A stretch of DNA of 64,000 bases from Coprinus comatus (Eukaryota; Basidiomycota; Agaricomycetes; Agaricales; Agaricaceae): assembly GCA_034638255.1 (NCBI GenBank), contig JAWPGT010000015.1, positions 62,001 through 126,000 on the forward strand, read 5' to 3'. Within the stretch, counting starts at the first letter, position 1, and every line of letters begins with the position of its first letter. The position numbers and the translations under genes are program-made. A model generated the notes under the pieces. The model made no database searches. It was not told the origin of the DNA and worked only from the letters and a program-made list of their open reading frames with translations. This document shows positions 12,439 to 24,188 of this stretch, in pieces.

Positions 12439-14900
12439 ATGGCCTTCCAACATTATATGGCCAACATTATATCTGCTTCTAATCATCCAACCGCTCTCCC
12501 TTCTATACACCACCATGAATCAAACACGCAAACTCATGGGTCTAATGATTTATACACACCCCAAATGCATTCTCGGGTATGTTTCTATCTCTTACTTTAA
12601 TTTTAAAGCGCATATATTGATGTTTTGAATGCATATATTGATATTTTCAATATATATAGACCTCCGACTTGCAAAATCTTATCACAAATGCCATCAAAAA
12701 TGCTCCACACAATGCTCTCAAGGATTCTGGTAATATTGCCTACCAAAAAGCATTAGAAAAAAACAATGAATTACAAGAATTTCGGTAAGTTCTGAATAAA
12801 ATTTTATTATATTATACTAATAATTTAACATTTTGTAGTAATGAAGTTCGCCTTCAATTTCTGGAGATTAAGGATATCTTAAGAGAAATCAAAGCACAAC
12901 CACCCATATCTCCAACAATTCCGAACCATCCATTGCCCCTTTCCAATCCCCTCGACAATATCACCAACCCTCTCATATTACCTGATGGCATCATATATCA
13001 AAAGCCCGGATCATTTACGCCAATCAAGAACATGATTTGGTTAGAACCAGCTCCTCGTCAAAAACCCTCTCCTGATTCTGGTATTATCATTTGCTACTGG
13101 AGTTCAAATGACTACAAATCTAATGAAGAATTTGGATATATTACTGACTCACTGGGTCATGTAATATCTGAAGAACTTCGTACAAGTGTCAACAAATGCA
13201 TATACACTATCTGGAGAGAGTTACGTTTAAAGCTGATGAAAATCAATGAAACTCCAGAAATGTCATACTACAACAATACCATTTCATTCCGCCGACATTA
13301 CCAAGCTCGTCTTGAGATGGAATTTCCATTTTTTGCACTTTGTAAAGATTCTTGGAAGGCTGATCGTATCGCAACAAATCTATATCCCAACTTCAAAGAA
13401 TTCATGAAGAGAGAGAATATAAAAGAGAAAAAGGGAAAGGGAAAGAAGAGGGGAAGAGGTAGAGAAAGAGAAGAGAATGATTCGGAAGTGGAGATAGTGG
13501 AGGATAATAGTGATGGTGAAAGCTCAACCATATTCTCAGGTTCAAAGCGCAAACGAAGACATGAGTCTGGAGATATGAATAGAAGAGTCTCTAAACAGGC
13601 TAGAACTGAGGTAAATTCTTTTCTATAAACTATTTTAATTCTATATTGATAATTAATGATATTATTTGTAGAATTTTACTATCATCAATGAATTTGAGCA
13701 ACTACCAACTCCAGCTCCTTCTACTCAACCTATTACCACCTCGAACTCTACATCAGCTTTAGCCACTGTATCACAGGCTGAGGTACGCAGTTTCTATAGC
13801 GATCCTCGTGTGTGGTCAGCTGATGTATTGCTTTCTCCTCTCCTTGAACATGAATGTTCGGAACCTCCTTGTGACCCTTCCAACTCCTCTATCCGCTGTG
13901 AAGTCTTCCTCGAGTGTATCCAAGATTACCTTGCCATCATGGACATGGAATATGTCTGCCCCTGCAACCGGATCCTCTGCTTTGTCAAGGATTGGTGCAA
14001 TGGCAATGGGTACATCAAGCACAGAACAAATCTCAAGACCCAATGTAGCCCAAAATGCGTCCCTATCATCAGTTCCCCTCAGCACACCAATCTCTCAGTC
14101 TCCCCCCATCAATCCGAGCATGAGTCCAGTGATACAGAACCAGACTCTCAATACGTCGACATCATCCCATCTCCCAACCCCAGATTCAACCTCTCAGTCT
14201 CCCCCCATCAATCTGAGCATGAGTCCAGTGATACAGAACCAGACTCTCAATACATCGACATCATCCCAGGTCAGCGATCCCAGCTTGACAACCAGCACCC
14301 AACATATCCCACAAGCTCCAATGCCAGTACCTCCTTTACCACCCTCATATACTCCAGTAATCGATCCAACACTCTTATCAACCTCATCAGTGGAGAATCA
14401 GAACAAGATAGCACCGGAATTGACTCAAACAGTAACTCCAGCTATTCACAGCTTGATTCCACCATGTTCTTCGATTCCAATGACTCTCCCCGAGGGTGTA
14501 ATGATTACCAAGGAAGAATGGGAAGGAACTGTCCGGAACCGTCAACTGTCACAGTTAGGCAAGAGATACACAATACCGAAGAAGAAGACCGAGAAGAATA
14601 CAGCAGAGTATGTACTAATAATTCACATGAATATTCCATTCTTAAATTGTTATAGACACTTGTGCGGAATGGAGTGGGTGAAGCTGAACAAAAATGGGAC
14701 GAACCAGGATTTCGCAGTTTACTGGGCAAAACTCGAGGATGATGCAAAGATTGTAAGCTATCATTACGTTCTACTATGTTACTATTCCACATATTGACTT
14801 TTAAAAGGCTTTTTTCGTTAAACTATTGCAATCCACACAAATCCCAGCTACTTTGCAAGGCCATGCCAAACCAACACGCTCCTCTAGAAAAGCAAAATAA
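12439..14900 (+). CDS. Transposon-borne accessory protein of 695 residues, function unknown
   Basis: Seven exons fit in phase: 12439..12576, 12660..12784, 12839..13610, 13672..14009, 14083..14607, 14656..14752, 14808..14900. Residues about 50-115 look helical. Residues 120-285 form a globular-looking segment rich in Trp, Tyr and charged residues (for example SFRRHYQARLEMEFPFFALC). Residues about 286-335 are strongly basic then acidic (KGKGKKRGRGRERE, VEIVEDNSDGESS), a plausible nuclear signal. Exon 4 contains a Cys-rich patch (HECSEPPC, VCPCNRILC, DWCNG) that could bind zinc. Exon 5 is Ser/Pro/Thr-rich and holds a tandem repeat of about 93 bp. The C-terminus contains HLCGMEWVKL and ends RSSRKAK. 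It lies 167 bp after the transposase on the same strand. I recognise no enzyme family; a DNA-binding partner of the transposase is a guess. The exon 4/5 junction is the least certain. Confidence 0.6.
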
Positions 14901-14989
14901 AATTAGTGTAAGCTGATTTCTTACTCTACCATTAATTTAGACGTTTTATAACACTTTACGTAGTTCTAAACTTCTATTCAACCACTGCC

Positions 14990-15469
14990 AACTGGTATGT
15001 TCATTATCATATTGATATATATAAAACTAATACCTCCTCTCACAGTTGTATTGCCAAAACATGCTTTGTTGTAATTTTTTGGACATTCTTTATTTGATTT
15101 TATTAGTATTTTTTATGTTCTGCCATATTTGGCATACTCGATGAAGCTAGATTATGTGGAATGATGTAGATAGATATACAATACTCGATTAGCCTAGAAT
15201 ATGCACTATTATCCTGTATTATTATTCTAGCAGAATCAAGTATTTTCTAGCATCTCCGGACACCTGATTATGCCCTAAGATGCCCTATTCTACCCTACCC
15301 ATTACCTGATGCAATTCTTGATAATGCTAGAATACACCCACTACCCCTTCTGGCATACCCGATTATGCACGAAGGCACCCACACAGATTCTCTAAATGTG
15401 GGTGTATCCGGGCATCATAGGGCTTAATCGAGGACACCCAACCAAACCCGGTAATCCTCGATGATGCCC
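14990..15469. repeat. Subterminal repeats of the transposon
   Basis: The last 480 bp before the right inverted repeat contain many degenerate copies of a motif like CTCGATnATGCCC: CTCGATGAAGCTAG, CTCGATTAGCCTAG, CTGATTATGCCC, CTTGATAATGCTAG, CCCGATTATGCAC, CTCGATGATGCCC. The left end carries the inverse form GGCATAATCGGGC. Such arrays are known transposase-binding sites in CACTA-type elements. No open frame of note lies here. Confidence 0.6.
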
Positions 15470-15487
15470 ACCGGATTTCTCACTGGG
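15470..15487 (-). repeat. Right terminal inverted repeat of the transposon
   Basis: The reverse complement reads CCCAGTGAGAAATCCGGT, identical over 18 bp to the left end. Directly followed by CTTGAAT. Confidence 0.9.
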
Positions 15488-15494
15488 CTTGAAT

Positions 15495-17881
15495 GATTGA
15501 TTCTATTCTCAGATAATACCCTAAACATAGAAGCATTAATTTGAACTTGAACACGAACATAAAAATAGAACATAGAAATCTAAATACAGTCTTACAGCTT
15601 ACAGATACATTCCGCTTCTGAGAACATTCCATTTTACTCACACCTACCCACATCAAAACCAACCATCAACATCAACATCCTTTTTAATTACTGAAAATTT
15701 CTAAATCAAGCAACCTCTCTCTTACTCCCGAGTTTCTCAATGAAGAGAACTTGGACTGAGCGTGTCAAGTGCGGTGATTAACTATGTGACAAAATTAACA
15801 CAATTGTTCTACGGACCGCCAAGGTCTTCGAAAACGTTGATGTACCACTTATAAGTATCATACTCAGATCATACCAATATCTGGGGCCTTGAGTTTGAGA
15901 CCTTGAGGCAGTGAAGAGAGAAAAGGTTCCAACCCGAATTTAATCCTTCAAGTAGTAAATTAATATTATTCAAATGAAATGGAAACCAATCACAACTTCA
16001 AGTTTACCAGATGTACTGTGCCGTGTAGTCAATATAATACCCTAATTTTCTAACTCTTTAAACTATAATAATACGTGCAGTTCATTGGTATATAAAGAGA
16101 TTCGGATAAATTGTGTTGGGGTGCATTGTCTGTGATCATTCATTCTGGCTTTATGATATACCTATATCACACTAATTGTTTTACGCAGTACTAGGCTAAA
16201 CCCAGTAACAGAGTCCATGAAAATGTACGGGTACCAACCTAGATAAATATCAATGTGGGTTGATTGATTGGATACATAGAACCTACTGTTTAGAATTATC
16301 AAACAAGCTTTCACATTTGTCCGACTCAACTACGTTGTGTGTCAAGTAGTTAGTAGGGCGACGGGAACGGGGACGGAAGCGAGATCTTCAACACGCGTTC
16401 AAGTTAATATTTTTTTCCGGACGACCGTGGTCTGTGATTTGATAGGAAGTCAGAGTGGTCTCTATGAATTACCGAGGGCAGTTGTCAGATTCGGCAGGCA
16501 AGGGCGGGTTTCTAAGTGTAGTAAATAACCTATACCATGAAGGGGTTGTTGATTCAGAGACGTGTTGACGTCTGTCGTTCTTTCATTAACACCATTAACA
16601 CCAACTGGTAGTGAATGAAAGGTGACTGGTGACCGATGGGTATACAGGTTTAAGTGAGCTCTTTTGTTATCGTTTTTTTACATAAACGTTGGCTAGTATC
16701 CGATCCCATCGAACGAGAAGAAAACTCCTTAGAATGAGGGAATGTTAAATCAGGTATTAAATAATGTTTTTCATTTATCAGACATGAACACGTACTAGCA
16801 CTCCTAAGAGACTTTAGAATAGACTTCTAGAGATTGAAATTGGAGGATGTCGTGGATTGTGGCGCGAGTTATAGCTTTAGTTTTCTGATGGAATTGGAAA
16901 GAAAGACGATGTTGTCAATGTCAGGGTTACGCGAATAAAATAAAAAATAAAAATCGACTGACGGTGGCACCAATTGATATTGAAATAGTCTTTTAACTCA
17001 ACCTTCATATGTATTCAATCAAATACCCAGTTAGATTATTTCATGTATAAGATGGGGAATGGATACTCTCACCCCTGGTGAAGCATGTACAGCCCAACAA
17101 CGGTATTAAATTACATTCCCCATTAACAAGAGCCCGAGTCCCGGACTCGAGGGGAAATGTGTTCTAGACTCTCAAAGGAGGGATCGACGGGAGGATAAAA
17201 CTGAGGCGGGATATATACAGAAGTTCATGACCGAGGAGAAACATAAAGCAAGACAAAGTGTTAAGCCCAACAAGGTGGTAGGGAGTTTGAATCCGGTGAT
17301 ACACGAGGATCTCGGGTGGCGTCTGTCATCAAAGAGTCAAGTGCAAGAATTTCCTCAGACCAGGATCGATAGCTTGCGGTTGTGAAGGCGTTGACCAGGA
17401 TGAGGTCAATTTGTGTTTGGGTGGCGATGATGTGGGCCCAAGTACAGTACCGAAAGTATGTGCTATGATTATCCCGTGAGATATGTACTAGCAGAGGCCT
17501 AGGAGATCCGGGGCTACCCCTCTGTGTTGATGAAAGCGGAACATCGTAGGATTTGAAGTGGCATCAGTTGAAATAAGCGCCCGCGAGCCAAGTACAACAA
17601 AGTCAAACAGAGGACAACGTCTTTTTGAACAGGACTACGTTTGAAGATCTGATGCTGTCGTTGTTGTGCTTTCCTGGCGATTCTCAACATGTAATTGACA
17701 TGACCGAAGTCTAAGGCCACCAATAGGGGAATCATTTGCTGCTTCTTTAAACGGGACACTTGCGAAAATAAAGGAAATTATTGGGAAATTGGGCCATGTC
17801 ATGACGTTTTTCGTCTGATCTTCCCCTCTGTCTGCTTTATATCTCCTCTTGCCTTCTTCTCCTCCCTCTCTGTCCTCCATT
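15495..17881. other. Intergenic stretch right of the transposon
   Basis: No supported gene over 2.4 kb. Short open frames (16337-16528, 17514-17759) lack protein-like composition. The final 150 bp are the CT-rich leader of the O-methyltransferase gene. Confidence 0.6.
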
Positions 17882-20800
17882 ATGACTTTTGCCATCCTCA
17901 GAGCTCTCCATGCTATCATTGGAGATGCTCTGGACGAAATCGAGGCCGTCTACGCGATCCATACCCCTCGCGACACAGCGATGGAGAATGACGACGGCAT
18001 ATCAAGTCTCTTGACGCCAACATCACCCAACCAGCATATACCTCCTCCTCATAGTCTTCCGGGCCATCGCTCAAATACCTCGCTTTCCAACATATATGCG
18101 TCTCCACCCCCTTCTCCCTGTATAAGCACCGAACTCCCTTCTCAGACAGAGACTTTAAATAAATCATCTCCTGCTCTCGACTTTCCTGCCCTGGATTCGC
18201 CCTGTGATCCTTCCTCTTTGTCTGAAACACTAACACAACACCCAGATGTAGTTAATGCCGTTAATCGTATTATTGCTGCATGTGGCCAAATGGCGACCAC
18301 TGTTCAGACACCTTTTCTGACTATTTGTGATGCGGTTATGGCGGTAGGTGGTCCAACCTTGCCTTTTTGACGGTACCGTTTTCTGATTGATTTGCGTTTT
18401 TAGTATCATTTGCCCTCGTGTATGCGCCTCTTTGAGGCTTCTAATACAGTCGAGATTCTACGAGAGGCTGGTCCCGGAGGCTTGCATATTGGCCTCATTT
18501 CGGCAAAAAATGGGGTTGAGAAAGTCAAATTGGGTGTGTATGCACGATTCTTTGGAAGTATACGAATTTTTGACCGGCTATATAGCGCATATATTGCGTT
18601 TATTGGCTACTCATCATATTGTGAGGGAGGTATCTCCGGATGTATTTACCCTAAATCGTATCTCCTCCACAATGGACACTGGGAAGAACATTAATGACCT
18701 ACAGCATTACGCCACCGAAGGATTGTGAGTAGTTCGCTTATAACTCTTTTCCTTGTTACTAGATTGATAAATTGCAAATTTAGTCCCGAGAAAAAGTATG
18801 AAGACACGACCGGCATATCGGCGTTTGTTGGGCTATGGTATGCCATCTTAACTTACCTTGAGTTACGCTTACTCAAAATTCTCTGCAGTGCAGATGAAAT
18901 ATTCAAGTCATCAGCATATTTGACAGAGACATATCTCTTGTCAAACTCTGATATCACAAGGGCCGGTTCTGAGCCGACACGCGCTCCCTTTTGCTTTGCA
19001 TTTGACACGGTGAAATCACACACAGACTTCTTCGGATGGCTCGAAGGTACTGTTGAGTCTAATCCAAATCATATGTGCTACGATGAGATGAAGAGGTATT
19101 TATATTCCCGTTCGCTTCGCGTTTTCACGCCATCTGAGCTTTTGTGTGTGGTTAGTGTTGAGATCGGACGAGGTGCACATTATTCACCTGTGAAGACGGA
19201 ACCTCGGAAGATTACCTCTATTAAACGTCTAGACACGGAACCATCACTGGCGAAAGATAATCCAAACTCCAACAGATTCAGACTGGTACGATTTGGGAAG
19301 GCTATGTCTGGTACTGGTTCCTGGGAAACGCCAGGTGCAATTCTCAATGGTATGGGTTCACCTCCTCCTATCTTGTAGACCCAGACTGAATGTATGCAAC
19401 TTCCTAGGCTTTGATTGGCATTCCCTACCTCGGAACAGTATTGTTGTTGACGTTGGTGGCGGTATCGGATCGGCGAGCATGTTACTTGCTAGTGCCTTTT
19501 CAACTAGGACTGACCATGATAATGGCCTCGGACTACGGTTCATCGTCCAGGATCGGCCTACAGTAGTAGAGATGGGAGAGCAGGTACTGCTTTATCTTGA
19601 ATTTGACCCGACTCCTCGCCATTGATTCACATGTAACAGGCTTGGAGAACGAAGTGTTCAGAGTTCCTGGAGAATGGAACAGCACAATTTCAAGGTGGGA
19701 TTACACCTTGTTGCCACATACATGTGAGGAGCTGATATTAATTGGTTTTGATTGATTTATGCAGTACATGATTTCTTTACACCTCAACCAGTCAAACAAG
19801 CCGCCATATTCCTGCTTCGGGTAGTGTTACACGATTGGCCCGATAATTTCGCTCGCCGTATACTACTACATTTGAGGGAAGCATCAACACCCGCCACAAA
19901 GCTGCTTCTTGCTGATTTTATCCTTCCACTCGCTTGTCCCGACGAGAGTGGTGAAGATGGAATACTCGGAGGTATACAAGGAATGGACAGTACGCTGTCC
20001 CCATTACCATTACTCCCAAACTTAGGGAAGGCAAATGCTAACGCCTATTGGATGGATTTGACAGTGAGTTTATCTTCGCGCTCGATGATGTAATAGAGTC
20101 ACCGAGATTAAGCTCATTGATCGTGTAGATGCAAGTAGTGTTCAATGCTAAGGAACGAACTTTAAGAGAGATCGTAGAACTCGCTGCGTCGGCGGGTTGG
20201 AAAGTCATCAAAGTGACGAAGTGCAATGGATCCTGTTTCGGATATATTGTCGCTGTTCCTACGGAGATTCCTTCTCCAATACCTCAGGCGTCAGGTGTTG
20301 CAACCTCGTGTCGTGAATCGGGATTCCCTTCTGCAATCTATAACAATAACAATGTGACCATGCCCGAAGAATCAAAAGCTGGATGTGAATATGAATATGC
20401 CGTTGCTACGTCAGAGCGTAATTCTCGGCATCTACAAGATAAAGATGAGGAACTGGAGATGGCGTTGATTAAACGTTCTTCATCACGCAGTGGAACACCG
20501 ACGTTTGGCTCAAGATTGGAATTATCCCTTGTCGAGGAGGCTTTATCAAGATTTGGAGGAGGTATTCGGACTCGGAAATTGGGATTAGGAACAGCAACAA
20601 GGACGGGAACGGGAACGAGGGTGGGGACATGGATGGAGGCAGGGAGTACAATACCACCACCTCTACCACTAAAACCGAGTGCACTCAAGCAAGCCATCAC
20701 GCTTTCGCCACCTAGCCTGACCGGAAGTAGGAAGAAGAAACCCTCACCTCTTGCTGTCATATCGAATGCCTCTGCTGTCGGTGGTTCTAAAGCATCCTCT

Positions 20801-21634
20801 ACAGGATACGTGGTTTCCTCTCCCGATAATAAACCTGCCCAGACGTCGCGACCAAAAACAGTACCCAGAAGGGCGTCATTGGCAAATTTGCGTATGCCCG
20901 TAATGAACCCGTCTGAACCTCCTCCGCCTCTACCGACTGTAAATTTGAATGGTTCTAGATTTCCACCTTCACCTCTTTCTCCAAAGTCACCTATTCTTGC
21001 AAGGAGAGCGCCACATGTCCAGCTGTCGCAGATTAGCAGTCGAAATTCAGGAAGCTTTATTCCAGTTCGACAGTCCGTTCCAGCGGAGCCCGTTGGTATC
21101 CACTCGAGCTTGGAATCGGGTGCCGCTCCAGATTCAGGATACGGAGAAAATGGGATTCTGTTTGGACATGTAGCTACATCAAGGCAGAAGGACAGCGGAG
21201 AAAGAATAGAACAAATGATGAAGAGTCATTCTATCAAGCGAAGATCGTCGTTGGCTCAGTTGCGGGTTCCTTCATCGCCAACTTCGGATGGTCAAAGAAA
21301 TGGAAGCAGTACCCAGGGAAGAGCCGAGCCCAGGAAGAGAACAAAGAGCGCTGTTGGTATCGGCTTGTCTCGGCCCCATTCTCATTCTCATCAAACCCCC
21401 ACCTCCACAGTCGTAATTGGGAACAAGGCTAGTGGCGCATCATATTCCAAAAGTAATAATAGACGGCAAAATGGTACTGCTTGTGGGGAAACCGCGGTTA
21501 CCGTGAGCGGCGGAGCGCTTCGAATTGGGAGTGAGCATGTGGATGAGGAGTATTATGAGCCTGTCAATTTTTTGGCTGCTGCGGCTAGGTTTGAGAGCGG
21601 CTTGGTGATAAGAAAAGAATCTGGAACACCTTGA
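17882..21634 (+). CDS. Plant-type O-methyltransferase with a long disordered C-terminal tail
   Basis: Predicted S-adenosylmethionine-dependent O-methyltransferase (Methyltransf_2 type). Nine exons keep phase: 17882..18343, 18404..18533, 18586..18724, 18784..18837, 18889..19349, 19408..19583, 19640..19694, 19765..20063, 20129..21634, giving 1093 residues. Residues 1-155 contain a Ser/Pro-rich insert. A winged-helix dimerisation domain follows (YHLPSCMRLFEASNTVEILR, LLATHHIVREVSPDVF). The SAM site is VVDVGGGIGSAS, followed by FIVQDRP, and the catalytic His sits in VVLHDWPD. The fold ends near AGWKVIKV. From about residue 645 to the end the protein is Ser/Pro/Arg-rich and disordered, with phrases such as SRSGTPTFGS and PRRASLANLR; the same open frame continues, so it is not an obvious mis-annotation. 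Exon 5 has about 60 extra residues compared with what I expect, so an intron may be hidden there. Acceptor substrate unknown; its neighbour is a P450, consistent with tailoring of a small molecule. Confidence 0.82.
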
Positions 21635-22015
21635 TGTGGATGACGTATCTTAATTTACTTGATTCACGTTTCCGAATACCACTGGTGATTGTTTCAAAAT
21701 TGATCAATGACTATTTGAACCTCCATATGTCGATCGTAAAAACCTAATAGTATAGTGTAAGTGGCTTAGTAGACAAGGGACTCTTACATTAGATCCGGGG
21801 CTACTGATAATCAATGATAACTGAATCAATGACGTTTCCCCTTATTATAACTTCAATATTAATAACATATCTGTGTTTTTGACTTGTTCTTCGATGACAC
21901 GTGGATATACATATCACATACAATATAATGAGTTTCCTATTTAGCACTGATAATTGCCGACGTATGCAAATACGGTCGTTTTTGTACATCGTCTTCTATT
22001 TTAATTCACTCCTCC
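21635..22015. other. Convergent 3' intergenic space
   Basis: The O-methyltransferase (plus strand) and P450 copy A (minus strand) converge on this AT-rich 381-bp stretch. No gene or clear terminator motif is seen. Confidence 0.6.
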
Positions 22016-24188
22016 ATAAGGTCAGAATTCCTAATGAGTTCCACTACCGCCTTTGACCTCGGCATGATTCTGCATTGAAGATTGGCTGGGTAACTAGTGG
22101 TATCATCACGTCATTTCTGAGAACACAAATTAACATTTTAACATTGAAGAAAAACAACTCACGAAAGAAAACCACCAGTCATTTCAGGTTCATTAACAAC
22201 TTCCTTTCCATACTCATCCAAACCAGGTTTAATATCAAAAACACAAAGAATATGTGAAATCATAGCAAACAATGAATTGTCAGCAAAAAATCTTCCTGCA
22301 CAGATACGTCTACCATAACCAAATGAAGCTACTGGATCTGGGATTTTAGGGTTTAATTTTCCGGTTTGATGTTAGGAATCGAGAGGGGTTGAATGTGTAT
22401 GGGTCTGGGTAAACTTCTGGGTCGTTGAGAATTGCCCTGTTCACATAAACATAAACATAAACATATTGGTTTTTTTTTTGAGTTGTGTAGATATTGAAAT
22501 TCAGATTAGCGTACCACGTATTTCCAATGACTACTGTGCCTTTTGGAATATAATAACCATTGTATTCGTCATCATTCGAGCATACATGTGGAACAGCTAA
22601 GGCCAGAGGTTAGGAAATCGAAAATGAAAATGTTAATGTTAATGTTAACTTGTGTGTGTATATCTGTACTACATACCAATTGGTACAACTTGTTGCCACC
22701 GAAGAGCTTCTTTGACTGTTGCATTGATATATGGCAAGTTTTCCCTATCACTGAATTCTGGTAATCTTCCTTCAAGAACAGTGTCAAGCTCAGCTTGAGC
22801 TTTCTTTTGGACTTCAGGATATATTGTCATGGCCATAAGAAATATTTCGGTGGTTGAGAGAGTCTAGATTTAGGATCCAGTAAGACCCTCTAAGTTCAGG
22901 AAGGGAGGGGAGTTATCTCACAGTATCGGCACCCGCTGTATGTATCAGTATATTTGGTGTTAGAGGTGATAGTAGTGAGTTTCGTAGTCCCGGAGATATA
23001 ACGCACCAACATAGGCAATTCCACAGATATTTCTGGCAATCGCTTCTTCTTCAACACGGCTGGGTGACTCTTCATCCGGTAATTTATCGATCAGAGAAGC
23101 TGCCATAGAGGGTCCTGCTATACCATTTTGCTTCATAAACGTAGTCGCAATCATGTCAGCGCGACAACGTAAGAAAGGAGACAACTCGTTTGAGTACTTA
23201 CTACCTCCTCTTTGACTTGGTTAAATGGCTTGTTAATAGCTAGGTCTGTTACATGTTTCCAATACGCCGCCTGTTTTTTCCAGCCAGCTCCTGGAAACCA
23301 GCTAGGAATGTATTTTAAAGCAGGGATAAAATCGACTAGGAATGATCCAGGGTTTCCAGCTTCTGTTAAAGCGATAAGTGCTTGCTCGATATTTTGAACG
23401 TAATGTTCGTCTCTGTCATTAACTTCGATACCATAGGTACTTTTCATGATCGTTGCAGCAAATGAACTAGTAGAAACCAAGAAAATTAATATAACAACTT
23501 CTATGAGAACAACCTGTTTACTGACAGCCGTATATGATCTTTATATTGTTCAGGAGAATCTATGACTTTTCGAATGAAGAAACGGGCTGTATCGGTTTGG
23601 ACTGGTTGAAAGTTGTGAACGATATTGGGATGGAAGAAATCATGGAAACGGCGACGATGACGGCGCCACCACTCTCCATAACGCATGAGCGCAAAATTGA
23701 AGGACCAGTCGACTCTAAAAATAGTAATATGAGATCTTCAACAATTCCAAATGGTATGTCGAAAAATAAAGACACAAACATTTCGATTAGCATAGGCAAG
23801 TGCACTCGATCAGAATAATTGGAGGATCGTCTTTCAAAAAGTTCATATGCTGCTTCACGTGTCCCAAGTACTAGGAACCGTTGTCCAGTAACTTCGAAAT
23901 ACGCCATTCCACCTAGTATTTTATTAGGTTGATTCGTTCATGACATGATTCATCTATCTACATACCATATTCTTTGCACCATTTGTCATACGTGATCCAA
24001 GGATACGATGTTGGATATGCAAGTAGACTTCCAATTATTGGGTACCCCTTTGGACCAGGTGGTAAAGGAAGTCGTTTTGGGTTTTCCCGGCGATCCTGGA
24101 TGTAGCGACGAAGTCTCCAGATCATAAAAATCCCACCGAGTGCGAGTCCAGGAGTAGAGGAAAAGTTGAGTATGGTGTCGAGATTCAT
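22016..24188 (-). pseudogene. Cytochrome P450 copy A, frameshifted before the heme loop
   Basis: Microsomal-type P450 of the basidiomycete group usually annotated as O-methylsterigmatocystin oxidoreductase-like. It begins with a membrane anchor (residues about 8-27), the RLPLPPGPKGYPIIG hinge, then WWRRHRR in the C-helix region, PSWFPGAGWK, the I-helix AGADT, the K-helix ExxR in KEALRW, and the heme loop FGYGRRICAGR. Nine introns sit at the same places as in copies B, D and E. Near 22362-22375 the frame is lost: the reading FNPSRFL runs to a stop while the heme block continues in another frame (GKLNPKIPDPVASFGYG). The last intron, with a GTGAGT donor, leads to YPANLQCRI and a stop at 22016-22018. 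Unless the indel is a sequencing error, no heme-binding protein can be made. It converges with the O-methyltransferase gene. Confidence 0.8.

Larger units (their letters stand above)
8775..15487 (+). mobile_element. Tnp2/Plavaka-type (CACTA-like) DNA transposon, full length 6.7 kb
   Basis: Both ends carry the same 18-bp inverted repeat CCCAGTGAGAAATCCGGT, followed by a related but imperfect GGCATAATCG / GGGCATCATCG stretch. The bases directly outside, CTTGAAT at 8768-8774 and 15488-15494, are identical direct repeats and so look like a target-site duplication of 7 bp. The interior carries a Tnp2-like transposase, a second multi-exon gene in the same direction, and subterminal repeats at the right end. 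Plavaka elements are basidiomycete relatives of the CMC (CACTA/Mirage/Chapaev) superfamily. The 7-bp duplication is longer than the 2-4 bp usual for CACTA elements, so the exact subfamily is uncertain. Because the transposase is interrupted, this copy is probably non-autonomous now, but its clean ends and duplication suggest a fairly recent insertion. Confidence 0.85.

Noticed and set aside
18889..19349. Intron hidden in exon 5 of the O-methyltransferase
   Set aside because: Several GT sites exist (for example GAAGGTACTG), but the frame is open throughout and no donor/acceptor pair was clearly better than continuous reading; left as one exon with a note.
20338..20760. 140-codon minus-strand frame in the methyltransferase tail
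   Set aside because: Antisense to a long continuous exon; low-complexity composition.
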